From: Methylococcus capsulatus str. Texas = ATCC 19069
GTDB lineage: Bacteria > Pseudomonadota > Gammaproteobacteria > Methylococcales > Methylococcaceae
Assembly: GCF_000424685.1 (NCBI RefSeq)
Contig: NZ_AUKJ01000021.1
Span: 103,862 to 167,861 of the forward strand
Reading direction: 5' to 3'
Length of the DNA: 64,000 nucleotides
Shown here: positions 50,328 to 59,737 of the stretch, in pieces
Position numbering within the stretch: position 1 is the stretch's first letter
Layout of the letters: each line of letters starts with the position of its first letter
Program-made: the position numbers and the translations under genes
The notes under the pieces: generated by a model
What the model was told of the DNA's origin: nothing
Database searches by the model: none
Seen by the model: only the letters and a program-made list of their open reading frames with translations

Positions 50328-50972
50328 ATGTACTCAGAGAGACCACCGCTCGATCCCCACCCGCTCAGCCCTTATATGGCCTGGACCGGCTACCGGAACC
50401 GCGATGCCATCCTCGACGTACTGAAAGGCGTCTTCCCCAGAGACAAAAGCGACGTGCTGGAATTCGCGGCAGGCAGCGGCATGCATGCGCATTATTTTGC
50501 GCAACATTTCGCCCACCTCACGTTCCATCCTTCGGACAGTGATGAAGATCTGCTGCCTCACATCGAAGAGCGGACCCGACAAAGCGGCCTGAGCAACGTC
50601 GCCCGGCCGCGGCGGCTAGACCTGACGCAGCCCGAGACCTGGCCGGCTGGCGAAAAATTCCACGCCATATACTGCATCAATGTCTGCCAGGTCGCGCCGG
50701 TATCGATCGTCGGCGGGATCATGGCATGCAGTTCCAGGATACTGGCGGACGGCGGCTTCCTGTTCATTTATGGTCCGTTCCTGGACTACGGTCGGTTCGC
50801 CTCCGACTTCGATGAAGAATTCGACCGCCTGCTGCGGTCGACCGGAGAAGAAGGGTGGTCGTTGAAGGACATCGCCGAACTGGACCGCGCCGCGGGCCGG
50901 CATGGCATGCGGCTGGACGACGAGATCGATATGCCTTCCAATGACTTTGCCTTGATCTACCGCCGGGCCTGA
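50328..50972 (+). CDS. DUF938 methyltransferase-like protein
   Basis: A 214-residue protein of the DUF938 family, a SAM-methyltransferase fold without known substrate. Seen: [17 protein letters not shown] at the N-terminus, [19 protein letters not shown] (motif I with Gly-rich loop), [20 protein letters not shown] and [18 protein letters not shown] lies twelve bases before the ATG. It is the first gene downstream of the sigma54-type promoter and is followed 34 bases later by carbonic anhydrase. Confidence 0.85.
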   Translation: MYSERPPLDPHPLSPYMAWTGYRNRDAILDVLKGVFPRDKSDVLEFAAGSGMHAHYFAQHFAHLTFHPSDSDEDLLPHIEERTRQSGLSNVARPRRLDLTQPETWPAGEKFHAIYCINVCQVAPVSIVGGIMACSSRILADGGFLFIYGPFLDYGRFASDFDEEFDRLLRSTGEEGWSLKDIAELDRAAGRHGMRLDDEIDMPSNDFALIYRRA

Positions 50973-51006
50973 GCCCTTGAAACACAACCCAGAGGAGATA
51001 TACACG

Positions 51007-51585
51007 ATGTCACAGATTCTCAGCGAAGTACTGGCAGCCAACCAGGGCTATGCGTCCACTTTCGACAAGGGCGGTCTGCCCATGCCGCCCGGCAGGCGTT
51101 TCGCTATATTGACCTGCATGGACGCGCGCCTGGACCCGGCCAAGTATGCAGGTCTCAGCGAAGGCGATGCCCATGTCATCCGTAACGCCGGCGGGCGTGC
51201 CAGCGACGATGCCATCCGTTCGCTGGTCATTTCCTACAAACTGCTGGGCACCCGCGAATGGTTCGTGATCCACCATACCGACTGCGGAATGGAAACCTTC
51301 ACCAACGAGATCATGAACGACCTCCTCGCCAGCAGTCTGAAGACCGCAACGATCGACGCGAACGGCTGGCACGACTGCTGTGAAGGTCCCGGCTGCACCG
51401 AGGGCAAGTACATCAATTGGCTGACGATCGCGAACCAGCAGCAAAGCGTGCTGGAGGACGTGACACGCATCCGCCGTCATCCCCTGGTTCCCGCCGACAT
51501 CCCGATCTACGGTTACATTTACGACGTCCGCACCGGCCGGCTGGTCGAAGTGCCAGAGGCCACGGCCGCGGGCAAAGCCGCTTAG
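51007..51585 (+). CDS. Beta-class carbonic anhydrase
   Basis: A 192-residue enzyme interconverting CO2 and bicarbonate. The zinc site is [10 protein letters not shown] (Cys37 and the Asp39-Arg41 dyad) with the HHTDCGM segment (His90 and Cys93). The C-terminal [17 protein letters not shown] is the usual last strand of this subclass. AGGAG nine bases upstream decides the ATG at 51007, discarding ten upstream codons. A strong hairpin follows the stop. Located in the series under the sigma54-type promoter. Confidence 0.93.
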   Translation: MSQILSEVLAANQGYASTFDKGGLPMPPGRRFAILTCMDARLDPAKYAGLSEGDAHVIRNAGGRASDDAIRSLVISYKLLGTREWFVIHHTDCGMETFTNEIMNDLLASSLKTATIDANGWHDCCEGPGCTEGKYINWLTIANQQQSVLEDVTRIRRHPLVPADIPIYGYIYDVRTGRLVEVPEATAAGKAA

Positions 51586-51598
51586 GCCGTGGCGACCT

Positions 51599-51630
51599 CG
51601 AAAGCCGGAGCCGCCCGGCCCCGGCTTTCG
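51599..51630. other. Hairpin after carbonic anhydrase
   Basis: Perfect 10-bp arms CGAAAGCCGG (51599-51608) and CCGGCTTTCG (51621-51630) with a 12-base GC-rich loop. No T-run follows, so it is a transcript-end stabiliser or weak terminator rather than a clear intrinsic terminator. Confidence 0.55.
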
Positions 51631-51671
51631 CCCCCAGGCAGGACGCCTCCCTTTCTTCGCAGAGGCCAATC

Positions 51672-52049
51672 ATGTCAAGAAAGCGTTTTTGTCTGAGCCT
51701 TGTCTCCGTGCTGGGACTGCCGTGCCTCGGTACCGCACTCGCCACCGAGGCGCCGGCAGCCGCGCGGCAGCTTCTGCTGCAGAAGACCGTCACCCTCCCC
51801 GCCAACACAGTCGACACCCGTCTCATCCGCGTCCGGTTTCCGCCGGGCTACAAGACGCCGATTCATACCCACGATGGCCCCGGCCCGCGCTACGTACTCC
51901 AGGGCCGGCTGCGGGTGGAAGACGCGGGTCAAAGACATGACTACGGTGCCGGCGACGTGTTCTGGGAAACCGGCAGTGCCATGACCGTCGAAAACATCGG
52001 AGGCAGCGACGCCGAACTGGTGATCTTCGAACTCGGCACGGTCAAATGA
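51672..52049 (+). CDS. Secreted cupin-domain protein
   Basis: A 125-residue protein with a signal peptide (cleavage near ALATE) and one cupin barrel: PPGYKTPIHTHDGPGPRYVL (first cupin motif with two His), GDVFWETGSAMTVENIGG and AELVIFELG. Small periplasmic cupins bind a metal or small organic ligand; the reaction is unknown. It sits between carbonic anhydrase and the Ycf46-like ATPase. Confidence 0.8.
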   Translation: MSRKRFCLSLVSVLGLPCLGTALATEAPAAARQLLLQKTVTLPANTVDTRLIRVRFPPGYKTPIHTHDGPGPRYVLQGRLRVEDAGQRHDYGAGDVFWETGSAMTVENIGGSDAELVIFELGTVK

Positions 52050-52075
52050 GATCCCCGCCCCGATGCTGAACCCCC

Positions 52076-52101
52076 GTGCCCGGCGGCATGCCGCCGGGCA
52101 C
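52076..52101. other. Perfect 26-bp palindrome
   Basis: GTGCCCGGCGGCA joined directly to its inverse complement TGCCGCCGGGCAC. It lies 27 bases after the cupin stop and 105 bases before the AAA ATPase start. No T-run. It could be a transcript-stability hairpin or a protein-binding dyad. Confidence 0.55.
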
Positions 52102-52206
52102 ACGCGCTGGTGTATCATCTCGCATGGCTCCGCCTGGCCCGGCGATCCGCCGTTCTTTGCCGGGCACTCCGCGTGTGCCTTGCCTCTTCAAGCCAGAACA
52201 CCGTCG

Positions 52207-53736
52207 ATGAATTCCTCAAACACGCCACACAACCCATCCGAAAGCCGTTCCATCGCCGCATTGCGCGAGATCGTCGAATCCGCGCGGCCGCTGAGCTACA
52301 TTCGCTCGTCAGAGGAACAGCGCGTCGAGCGTCTCCTCAAAGACGCCGCGCAGCGCTTCTTCAGTACGAAAGTGCCGGTCTGGACCTGGAGCCTGACCGA
52401 AGGCCTGCGTTGCGACGACGGCGCGGTCGACGCCTCGGCTTCCGACCCCCGCGCCGCGCTCGATTTCATCGCCGCTTACCAAGGACCAGCCCTGTTCCAC
52501 CTCAAAGACTTCCACGAGCCCCTGCGCGAGCGGGCCGACATCCGCCGCCGCCTGCGCGACCTGTACGGCGCCTGCTTCGACCAGGGCAAGTTCGTCGTCA
52601 TTTCCTCCCCGGTCCGATATATCCCCGAGGAGCTCGGCCGCAGCATCATGTACATCGAGCTGACGCTGCCGGATCTGGCCGAACTGATCGGCTTCCTCCG
52701 CGAAGAAGTCCATGCCGTCAAGGCCCTGGGCGGCAGTGCAGACACCGACGACGCGACTTTGACGCAGATCGCGAGGGCCCTGCAGGGCCTGACGCTCGAC
52801 GAGTCGCGCCATGCCATCCGCCGCGCCCTGGCCGCGGGCGGCGGCCTGGGAGCGGATTCCCTGCCCGCACTGTACGAGGAAAAGCGCCTGCTGGTGAACC
52901 GCACCGGCATGATCCAGTACGTCGCCGACGGCACCCAGATCGCCAGCGTCGGCGGCCTGGAGATCATGAAGAAATGGCTGATGGAGCGGCGCGAACTGTT
53001 CCAGCTCCGTGACAGCATCAGCGCCGAGATCGTGCCCAAGGGCGTACTCATCATGGGCGTCTCCGGCTGCGGCAAGAGCCTTTCGGTCAAGGCCATCGCC
53101 TCCGCCTTCGGCCTGCCGCTCTACCGCATCGACATGACCGAAATCTTCTCCGGCCGTCACGGCAGCGCGGAAGGCGCTTTCGTCTCAGCCTGCCGCATGC
53201 TGGAACAGATCGCACCGGCCGTGGTGTGGTTCGACGAAATCGAGATGGGCGTCAACTCCACCGAGTCCGCCGGCGAACAAGGGCGCATCTTCGCCTTCTT
53301 CCTGACCTGGATGCAGGAAAAGACCAGCGGCCTGTTCGTCGCGGCCACCGCCAACCGCATCGACCTGCTGCCAGCGGAAATGACCCGAAAGGGCCGTTTC
53401 GACGAGATCTTCTTCGTCGACCTGCCGCTGGACGACGAGCGGGTCGAAATCTTCCGCATCCACCTGGAGCGCCGCGGCATCGACACCACCCCGTTCGACC
53501 TCACCCGCCTCATCAAGATCACCAAGGGTTGGGTCGGCGCAGAGGTGGAACAGTGTGTGGTTTCGGCCCTGACCACCGCCCACCTCGACAACCGTGAAGT
53601 GACGGTGGAAGACCTGCTGCGGGCCGCCGGCAAGATCGTGCCGCTGTCCAAGACCATGAAGGAACAGGTCGACCACATCCGGAGCTGGGCCTACAACCGC
53701 GCCGTGCGCGCCTCGCCCGCGGAGTTTGCGCACTGA
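52207..53736 (+). CDS. Ycf46-like AAA+ ATPase
   Basis: A 509-residue protein with an N-terminal domain that holds the Ycf46 pattern ALFHLKDFHEPLRERADIRR and VISSPVRYIPEELGRSIMYI, then an AAA+ module with Walker A MGVSGCGKS (about 283-291), Walker B VVWFDEIEMG and the arginine-finger region MTRKGRFDEIFFVDLP. Ycf46 proteins of cyanobacteria have been linked to inorganic carbon use; other bacteria have untested copies. Here it follows a carbonic anhydrase and a cupin gene. The start at 52207 removes a 48-codon low-complexity extension. It is followed by an IS element. Confidence 0.85.
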   Translation: MNSSNTPHNPSESRSIAALREIVESARPLSYIRSSEEQRVERLLKDAAQRFFSTKVPVWTWSLTEGLRCDDGAVDASASDPRAALDFIAAYQGPALFHLKDFHEPLRERADIRRRLRDLYGACFDQGKFVVISSPVRYIPEELGRSIMYIELTLPDLAELIGFLREEVHAVKALGGSADTDDATLTQIARALQGLTLDESRHAIRRALAAGGGLGADSLPALYEEKRLLVNRTGMIQYVADGTQIASVGGLEIMKKWLMERRELFQLRDSISAEIVPKGVLIMGVSGCGKSLSVKAIASAFGLPLYRIDMTEIFSGRHGSAEGAFVSACRMLEQIAPAVVWFDEIEMGVNSTESAGEQGRIFAFFLTWMQEKTSGLFVAATANRIDLLPAEMTRKGRFDEIFFVDLPLDDERVEIFRIHLERRGIDTTPFDLTRLIKITKGWVGAEVEQCVVSALTTAHLDNREVTVEDLLRAAGKIVPLSKTMKEQVDHIRSWAYNRAVRASPAEFAH

Positions 53737-53780
53737 GCCGGGAAGAGCTGGGAACGGTCTCCGTTCACCGCCACAAGGAT

Positions 53781-55089
53781 TGACCCTGCCCCTGTTTCGT
53801 GGAGTTCTCAACCCCCGGCTCACGCGGCATTTTTGCGCTGTGCCTCGTACCAGCGTTGCTCGAACTGCATCGGGCTGAGGTAGCCCAGCGACGAATGCAG
53901 CCGGCGGTGATTGTAGAAAGCCATCCAGTCCAGTATGGCCTGCCGGGCCTGCTCGCGGGTGGCGAACTTGTGCCCGTGCACGCTGGCGGCCTTCAGCCGC
54001 CCCCAAAAGCTCTCGGTCGGGGCATTGTCCCGGCAGTTGCCCTTGCGGCTCATCGATGAGCGCATGCCCCAGTCCTTGAGGGCCTGCTGGAACTCATGGC
54101 TGCCGTATTGGATGCCCCGGTCGCTGTGGAAGATCAGGCCAGGCGGCGGGCGGCGGCGCCATCACGCCATGGCCAGGGCATCCTTGACCAAGCCCCTGTG
54201 CATGCGCTCCTGCAGGTTCCAGCCCACCACCTGGCGAGCAAAGAGGTCGATGACCGCAGCCAGGTACAGCCAGCCTTCGTCGGTGGCAATGTAGGTGATG
54301 TCGCCGCTCCAGAGCCGATGGGGCGCCTCGGGGGTAAAGCGCCGCTGCACCAGGTCGGGGGCCAGCGGCAGGCTGTGAGCGCTGTCGGTGGTCACGACGA
54401 ACCGGCGGGGCGTCTTGGCCCGGATGCCGTGGCGCTGCATGAGCCGGCGAACCCGCTCCTTGCCCACCCGGATGCCGCGGGCCACAAGCTCCTTGTGCAT
54501 GCGCGGCCAGCCGTATTCGCCCTTGACCTCGGCGTGGATGGCGCGGATGTGCGCCAGCAGGGCTTCGTCGCTGTGACGTTGGGCAGGGTCGCTGCGGCCC
54601 TGTCCATCCTCTTGCCGGCGCAGCCAGTTGAAATACCCGCTGGCGCTGACCTCCAGCACCTCGCAGGAGAGGCTCACCGGGTAGCAGCGCTTCATTGGGT
54701 CAATCCAGGCGTACCTCGCAGCGTGTCCTGCGCGAAGTACGCCGCGGCTTTTTTTTGCGATGTCGCGCTCCATGCGAAGGCGGGCGTTTTCGGCGCGCAG
54801 CCGGGCGATTTCCATCTGCCCGGGCGAGACCCGATCGGCTTTGTCTGCGCCGCCCACACCGCCGAGCCCGCCCTTGCCAGCCAGCCGCACCCCGTTGCCC
54901 AGACTCGCCTTGGGGATGCCCAAGACCTTGGCCACCACCTCTATCGCCTGCCCGGCGCGCACCTGCCGCACCGCCTCCAGCTTGAACTCCCGCGTGTACT
55001 GCGCACGCACCTGCTTGTCACTCATCGCTTCTGTCCTTGTCGACATTTTCAACAAGGGCTAAGCACTCCACTTTGCAGGGGCAGGGTCA
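53781..55089 (-). mobile_element. IS3-family insertion sequence (degenerate)
   Basis: A 1309-bp element bounded by matching ends: TGACCCTGCCCCTG at the left (53781-53794) and its inverse complement CAGGGGCAGGGTCA at the right (55076-55089). The match continues imperfectly inward (GTGGAGT on both sides). No direct target duplication is visible (GAT and TAC flank it), so one flank has probably been lost or rearranged. It contains a transposase gene (minus strand) with a nonsense codon. Confidence 0.85.
53820..55025 (-). pseudogene. IS3-family transposase OrfAB, nonsense-interrupted
   Basis: OrfA begins at ATG 55025 (SDKQVRAQYTREFKLEAVRQ) and its usual end is replaced: an A8 tract (54749-54756 as T8 on the plus strand) carries the OrfA frame straight into OrfB (MKRCYPVSLSCEVLEVSASG). 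In relatives a shorter A tract is used for programmed -1 slippage. The DDE domain is recognisable (SGDITYIATDEGWLYLAAVI, then FHSDRGIQYGSHEF and NAPTESFWGRLKA), but a TGA at 54162-54164 stops translation after DALAMA in the same frame. Either a dead gene or two sequence errors. Confidence 0.85.
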
Positions 55090-55097
55090 TACGACGG

Positions 55098-55268
55098 ATG
55101 GCAGAGCTCGCCAGAACGATCCAGGGCAGTATGGTGATCTCGGTGAACGATATCCCGGAGATGCGGGAGGCATTTGAAGGGCTGCCCCTGGGACGCATCG
55201 GCATCCGCTACTCCTTTGGCAAGGATCGAGCGCTATTCGAGGCGTTGATCATCAGGAACCGCGGTTAG
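55098..55268 (+). pseudogene. DNA adenine methylase, 3' fragment
   Basis: The first 171 bases beyond the IS right end encode 56 residues reading MAELARTIQGSMVISVNDIP, EMREAFEGLPLGRIGIRYSF and GKDRALFEALIIRNRG. This is the C-terminal part of phage-type Dam methylases (the VSVNDxPEMR element and following strands). The rest of the gene is absent on the left side of the IS, so insertion was accompanied by deletion. The fragment lies next to the 3' side of tRNA-Gln, a usual integration site. Confidence 0.75.
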
Positions 55269-55353
55269 GGCTATGCCAATAGTCGGGCAAATCTGTGCCA
55301 AATCGCGCGCGGCCTTACATAAGTGCGTTGACACTTGGTTGACACCGGGAATG

Positions 55354-55383
55354 AAAAAGCCCTTCGCATTTGCGTAAGGGCTT
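55354..55383 (-). terminator. Rho-independent terminator after tRNA-Gln
   Basis: On the minus strand, AAGCCCTT (55383-55376) pairs with AAGGGCTT (55364-55357), with extra GC pairs toward the loop, followed by TTTTT. It ends the rplM-rpsI-tRNA transcript. Confidence 0.85.
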
Positions 55384-55391
55384 GATTTCAT

Positions 55392-55465
55392 TGGCTGGGG
55401 GACGTGGATTCGAACCACGGTTGACGGAGTCAGAGTCCGCTGTCCTACCGCTAGACGATCCCCCA
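55392..55465 (-). tRNA. tRNA-Gln (CTG anticodon)
   Basis: The minus strand gives TGGGGGATCGTCTAGCGGTA at the 5' end, an anticodon loop CTCTGAC (anticodon CTG) closed by GCGGA/TCCGT, a T-loop GTTCGAATC, and a TCCCCCA acceptor strand that pairs with TGGGGGA. The 3' CCA is encoded (TGG at 55392-55394 on the plus strand). It follows rpsI by 11 bases and shares its terminator. Confidence 0.95.
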
Positions 55466-55476
55466 GCAGAACTCGG

Positions 55477-55869
55477 TTAACGCTTGGAGTACTGCGGGCG
55501 GCGACGTGCCTTGTGCAGGCCGACTTTCTTGCGTTCGACCTCGCGCGCATCGCGGGTCACGTAGCCGGCCTTGCGCAGCACCGGACGCATGGCCTCATCC
55601 AGTTCGATGAGTGCGCGAGCCAAACCATGGCGAATGGCACCGGCCTGACCGGAAGGTCCGCCGCCAATGACTTTGACGTTGACATCGAGCTTATCGGTCA
55701 TTTCGACCGCTTCCAATGCCTGCATGACGATCATACGGTCCGTCTTGCGGCCGAAATACTCTTCCAGCGATTTGTCATTGATGCGGATCTGGCCGGTGCC
55801 GGTCCGGGTGTAGACACGGGCGATCGCGCTCTTGCGGCGGCCCGTGCCGTAGTACTGGGTCTGTGCCAT
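55477..55869 (-). CDS. rpsI: 30S ribosomal protein S9
   Basis: A 130-residue uS9 protein: [20 protein letters not shown] at the N-terminus and the C-terminal [14 protein letters not shown] tail that reaches the P-site tRNA. Length and start are normal. It follows rplM by 16 bases in the universal gene order. Confidence 0.98.
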   Translation of the reverse strand: MAQTQYYGTGRRKSAIARVYTRTGTGQIRINDKSLEEYFGRKTDRMIVMQALEAVEMTDKLDVNVKVIGGGPSGQAGAIRHGLARALIELDEAMRPVLRKAGYVTRDAREVERKKVGLHKARRRPQYSKR

Positions 55870-55885
55870 GTGCCTGAGTCGTTCG

Positions 55886-56314
55886 TTAGATTTCGAGAGG
55901 TTTCGGTTGCTGCGCCTGGTGCTGGTGGCTCGGCCCGGCGTAGACCTTCAGTTTACGGAACATCGCCCGGCCCAGGGGGTTCTTCGGCAGCATGCCCTTC
56001 ACCGCGGTTTCGATGATGAGTTCGGGACGGCGGTCACGCAGCTTGCCCAGGCTGATCGACTTCATGTTGCCGATGTAACCGGTGTGTTTGTAATAAATCT
56101 TATCCTGTTCCTTGTTGCCGGTCACGCGCACTTTCTCGGCATTGACGACCACGATGTAGTCGCCGGTATCGACATGCGGCGTATACTCGGGCTTGTGCTT
56201 GCCACGCAGGCGACGCGCGATTTCCGTGCTCAGACGACCCAGCGTCTTGCCTTCGGCATCGACGACATACCAGTCGCGTTTAACCTCAGCCGGCTTTGCG
56301 CTAAAGGTTTTCAT
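55886..56314 (-). CDS. rplM: 50S ribosomal protein L13
   Basis: A 142-residue uL13 protein ([60 protein letters not shown]). The ATG at 56314 is preceded by GGAG nine bases upstream; 25 codons upstream in frame are not part of the protein. First gene of the rplM-rpsI-tRNA-Gln unit. Confidence 0.98.
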   Translation of the reverse strand: MKTFSAKPAEVKRDWYVVDAEGKTLGRLSTEIARRLRGKHKPEYTPHVDTGDYIVVVNAEKVRVTGNKEQDKIYYKHTGYIGNMKSISLGKLRDRRPELIIETAVKGMLPKNPLGRAMFRKLKVYAGPSHQHQAQQPKPLEI

Positions 56315-56391
56315 TTTTTTACGCTCCGTTCTGGCGCCCCAATCAAAGCGCGCAATTCTATCCAAGCGGCCACTGAAATACAAGCACATTT

Positions 56392-58239
56392 TCAGCTTCC
56401 GGACCCTGCGTCACGGTATTCCGGCACCAGATGGCACAGTTCCCGAAAGACCCCGTCCTGGTCGAAACTGCGGCAGGCTGCCTCCATCGCGGCGATCCGG
56501 GCCGCGACGAGAGAACGGTCACACGGCGGCGCCTGGGCCAGCATCAGCTTGGCATGACTGGTCGGCTGGAGCTTTTCGAAGCCGAGGAATAGCTCCTCAT
56601 GCATTTTTTCGCCGGGCCGCAGGCCGACGTATTCGATGGCGATGTCCGTCCCTGGGCGTTTGCCACTGAGACGGATCATCTGTTCGGCCAGGTAGCCGAT
56701 GCGGACGGCCTCCCCCATGTCCAGCACGAACACTTCCCCCCCCTGGCCGGTCGCGGCCGCCTTCATGATGAGCTGACAAGCTTCGGGAATGGTCATGAAA
56801 AACCGCGTGACTTCCGGATGCGTCACGGTAACCGGCCCGCCGTTACGGATCTGCTCGCGGAACAGCGGCACCACGCTGCCTGCCGAGCCGAGCACGTTGC
56901 CGAAACGCACGGTGATGAACCGCGTCGCCGTGTGACCGTTGTAACTCTGAACCACCAGTTCGGCGGCACGCTTGGTGGCACCCATCACGTTGGTGGGATT
57001 GACCGCTTTGTCCGTGGAGATCAGCACGAATTCGCCGACCCCGTGCTCGACCGCGACTTCGGCCACCGTGCGCGTCCCGATCACGTTGTTGAAGACCGCT
57101 TCCCGGACCTGCTGCTGCAGCAAGGGCACGTGCTTGTAAGCCGCGGCATGGAAGATGATGGCCGGTTTGTGGACGTCGATCGCCCGTCTCACCGAAGCGG
57201 CATCGGTGACGTCTCCCAATACGGCATGTATCGCCATGTCGGGAAAGGCCTGCCGTAGTTCGAGCTCGACGCGATACAGATTGAATTCGCAGTGTTCGAA
57301 GACGACCAGACGTCCCGGCGAGAATCGCGCGATCTGCTTGCACAGCTCCGAGCCGATGGACCCGCCCCCCCCCGTCACCATGATGCACTTGCCATCGAGG
57401 TAACCGGCCAGTTCGGCGGAATCCAGCCTCACCGGGGCGCGACCCAACAGGTCTTCGATGGACACGTCCCGCAAGGCATCGGACACCCGCCCTCCCCACA
57501 TCTCCTGCACCGACGGCAGCGTCAAAAACGGCAGGCCGGTCGTCTCGCAGATCTCGACGATGCGGCGCATGTCCCGATCGCCGGCCGATGGCATCGCGAT
57601 CAGGATGGCCTCGATGTCCAGTTCTTCGGCCAGCGCAGGGATACGGTCGCAGGAACCGCGCACCCGCACACCATGGATTTCCCAGCCACGCTTGTGCGGG
57701 TCGTCATCGACGAATGCCACCGGTGCGAAAGCCGATTCGCTGCTGCGCAGCAGGTCCCTCACCAGGGTTTCGCCGGCCTTGCCGGCTCCCACGATCAGGG
57801 CGCGGCGTCCGTTCATCAGGTGCACGGAGCGATCCTTCCACATCCGGTACAAGGCGCGCGGCGTCGACAAAAACAGAACCAACAGCAACGTGTAGAGCGG
57901 GATGACTGAACGTGGCACGGCGTCCAGCCGCTCCAGGAAGAAAAGCGCCGCGACGATCAGGACGATGCCGCTGGCGGAAGCTTTGGCGATCCGAAGGAGA
58001 TCGGGCATGGAAGCAAAACGCCAGATGCCCCGGTACAGGCCGAACAGGCGGAACACCGCGCCCTGGATCACGGCCACGAGAGGGAGCCATTTGATCGCGA
58101 CGCTCAGGTGCGGCTCCGGCACTTCGGACAGATTGAAGCGCAACCAATAGGCGCCGAACCATGCCAGCGGCACCATCAGCAGGTCGTGCAGGAAAATGAC
58201 AGTGCGCGAACGCAACTTGTCAAGGTGTGCTCGAATCAC
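56392..58239 (-). CDS. Nucleoside-diphosphate-sugar epimerase/dehydratase (WbpM/CapD family)
   Basis: A 615-residue membrane enzyme: four N-terminal helices (residues about 13-135), a first Rossmann-like CoA-binding type domain ([20 protein letters not shown]), and a C-terminal short-chain dehydrogenase with [10 protein letters not shown] and [17 protein letters not shown] (Lys of the TxxxTDK-type active site). WbpM-like enzymes make UDP-4-keto-6-deoxy sugars for O-antigen and capsule. It is followed directly on the same strand by, and probably cotranscribed after, the WecA/WbpL-like gene at 58243. Close distance to rplM is probably coincidental. Confidence 0.92.
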   Translation of the reverse strand: MIRAHLDKLRSRTVIFLHDLLMVPLAWFGAYWLRFNLSEVPEPHLSVAIKWLPLVAVIQGAVFRLFGLYRGIWRFASMPDLLRIAKASASGIVLIVAALFFLERLDAVPRSVIPLYTLLLVLFLSTPRALYRMWKDRSVHLMNGRRALIVGAGKAGETLVRDLLRSSESAFAPVAFVDDDPHKRGWEIHGVRVRGSCDRIPALAEELDIEAILIAMPSAGDRDMRRIVEICETTGLPFLTLPSVQEMWGGRVSDALRDVSIEDLLGRAPVRLDSAELAGYLDGKCIMVTGGGGSIGSELCKQIARFSPGRLVVFEHCEFNLYRVELELRQAFPDMAIHAVLGDVTDAASVRRAIDVHKPAIIFHAAAYKHVPLLQQQVREAVFNNVIGTRTVAEVAVEHGVGEFVLISTDKAVNPTNVMGATKRAAELVVQSYNGHTATRFITVRFGNVLGSAGSVVPLFREQIRNGGPVTVTHPEVTRFFMTIPEACQLIMKAAATGQGGEVFVLDMGEAVRIGYLAEQMIRLSGKRPGTDIAIEYVGLRPGEKMHEELFLGFEKLQPTSHAKLMLAQAPPCDRSLVAARIAAMEAACRSFDQDGVFRELCHLVPEYRDAGSGS

Positions 58240-58242
58240 AGA

Positions 58243-59265
58243 TCAAAGCTCGGGTTGGCCGGCTCGCAGGCGGATCGCCAGACAGAGCAGCGGCAGATAA
58301 GCCAGTATCAGCAAGGGCAGTTCCAAGGCCGGATTCCAGACCACGAACCCTGCCATCGGCAGCAGCCACAGCAGGTTGATCGCCAGGACGCGATGATCGA
58401 CCGGCGCGTGTCCCCCCAGTCTCCGCGCAGCGTGTTGATAGGCATGCGAGCGATGCGCCTCGTACCAGCGCTGGCCGCCGGTCATGCGGCGAACCAACGT
58501 GAAGCTGGCATCCACTACGAACACCCCCGCCAGAATCAGCCACACCGCGAGGCCCAGCGTCCCGGTCTTCGCTGTCGCGATCGCTTCGCAGCCCAGCAGA
58601 TAGCCTACGAAGCCGCTGCCGACGTCGCCCATGAAAATCTTCGCCGGCGGCCAGTTCCACGCCAGAAAACCCAGGGTAGCGGCAGCCAACAGACCGGGCG
58701 CGACGGGCAGCGCACCGCCTGAAGGCAATGATAACAAAAGCAAGAGCGTGGCACTGGCTCCCACACTGACCACTTCCAGCCCGGCCAGACCGTCGATGCC
58801 GTCCATGAAATTGAAAAGGTTCAGCATCCAGGCGATGACCAGCACGCCGATGAAATCGGCGAAGGCTCCGGAACCGAGCGAAACGGGTCCCAACCGTAAA
58901 GGCATGTCGCCCGGCAGGCTCGCCACGGCAAGGGCCGCCGCCGCCAGATGGGCGAGCAGGCGCCAGCGGGCGGACAGATGGCCATGGTCGTCCCAGAAGC
59001 CCACCGCCGCGACCAGGACGCCGCCAGCCAAGACAGCGAAGCCGACGGCGAACTCCCCGACGACCAAGCGCCAGTAGACCTCCCCCCCCAACAGCGCCAA
59101 CACGATGGCCAGACCGCCACCCCGCGGCGTCGGCACCCGGTGGGAACTGCGGGCGTTGGGAACATCCAGCAGGCGCCGTCGCGCGTATCGCAGAACGGCT
59201 CCGGTAAGCCCCAGGGACAGGGCGAATACGCCCAGGAAACCGGCGATCGAGGACGAAACAGACAT
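58243..59265 (-). CDS. Undecaprenyl-phosphate sugar-1-phosphate transferase (WbpL/WecA-like)
   Basis: A 340-residue, about eleven-helix protein of the MraY/WecA superfamily, with VGFWDDHGHLSARWR, NLFNFMDGIDGLAG, IFMGDVGSGFVGYLLG and the cytoplasmic AHRSHAYQH loop, all expected active-site features. It transfers a sugar phosphate to undecaprenyl phosphate to start O-antigen or exopolysaccharide assembly. It is the first gene of the two-gene unit with WbpM, three bases apart. Confidence 0.92.
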   Translation of the reverse strand: MSVSSSIAGFLGVFALSLGLTGAVLRYARRRLLDVPNARSSHRVPTPRGGGLAIVLALLGGEVYWRLVVGEFAVGFAVLAGGVLVAAVGFWDDHGHLSARWRLLAHLAAAALAVASLPGDMPLRLGPVSLGSGAFADFIGVLVIAWMLNLFNFMDGIDGLAGLEVVSVGASATLLLLLSLPSGGALPVAPGLLAAATLGFLAWNWPPAKIFMGDVGSGFVGYLLGCEAIATAKTGTLGLAVWLILAGVFVVDASFTLVRRMTGGQRWYEAHRSHAYQHAARRLGGHAPVDHRVLAINLLWLLPMAGFVVWNPALELPLLILAYLPLLCLAIRLRAGQPEL

Positions 59266-59425
59266 GAAGAACGAATCAAACTGGAATCGGAAAGACAGCA
59301 GACACTAAAAAATATAGATATATATATATTTATTTTTATTCTTTCTATTCATATAAAGACGTGCATACACTGGCGCCATCCGAACAACGAGCGTCTGCTC
59401 CTACACAGGAAGGGAGGAATCCATC

Positions 59426-59611
59426 GTGACCCAGCATTCGCAGAAAACACCGCCATCCGAACCAGCCTCCGCAACGCCGGACACGCAGGCCGCCCAGATC
59501 GTCGAGGCGCTGAGCGGCATCCGCTTCGGCTCGGTGGAGATCACCGTGCACGACGGGCGCATCGTGCAGATCGAAAGGCGGGAGAAATTCCGGCCCCAAA
59601 CCGCGGTCTGA
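59426..59611 (+). CDS. Small YezD/DUF2292-like protein
   Basis: A 61-residue protein starting at GTG 59426 with GGGAGG eight bases upstream. The core IVEALSGIRFGSVEITVHDG then RIVQIERREKFR is the YezD/DUF2292 fold: a small beta-rich domain. Family members are often found beside cysteine or sulfate genes, and here the neighbours are a porin and a sulfate-binding protein. The 150 bases before it contain an AT-rich tract (59310-59355) in a GC-rich genome, likely its promoter region. Confidence 0.78.
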   Translation: MTQHSQKTPPSEPASATPDTQAAQIVEALSGIRFGSVEITVHDGRIVQIERREKFRPQTAV

Positions 59612-59737
59612 ATGAACTCCGATCGCCCTGCCCACCGGCCTTCCGGAGGCACATCAGTATAACTAAAACATGAATTTGCTACGGAACTGACCGGAACACC
59701 GGAAGTTCTCCGAGCCGACGAACGGAGAAACTTCCCG

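Noticed and set aside
53737..53780. The 5' half of the adenine methylase gene on the left side of the IS
   Set aside because: The 44 bases before the IS do not continue the methylase frame, and the Ycf46-like gene ends at 53736. The missing part was deleted, not separated.
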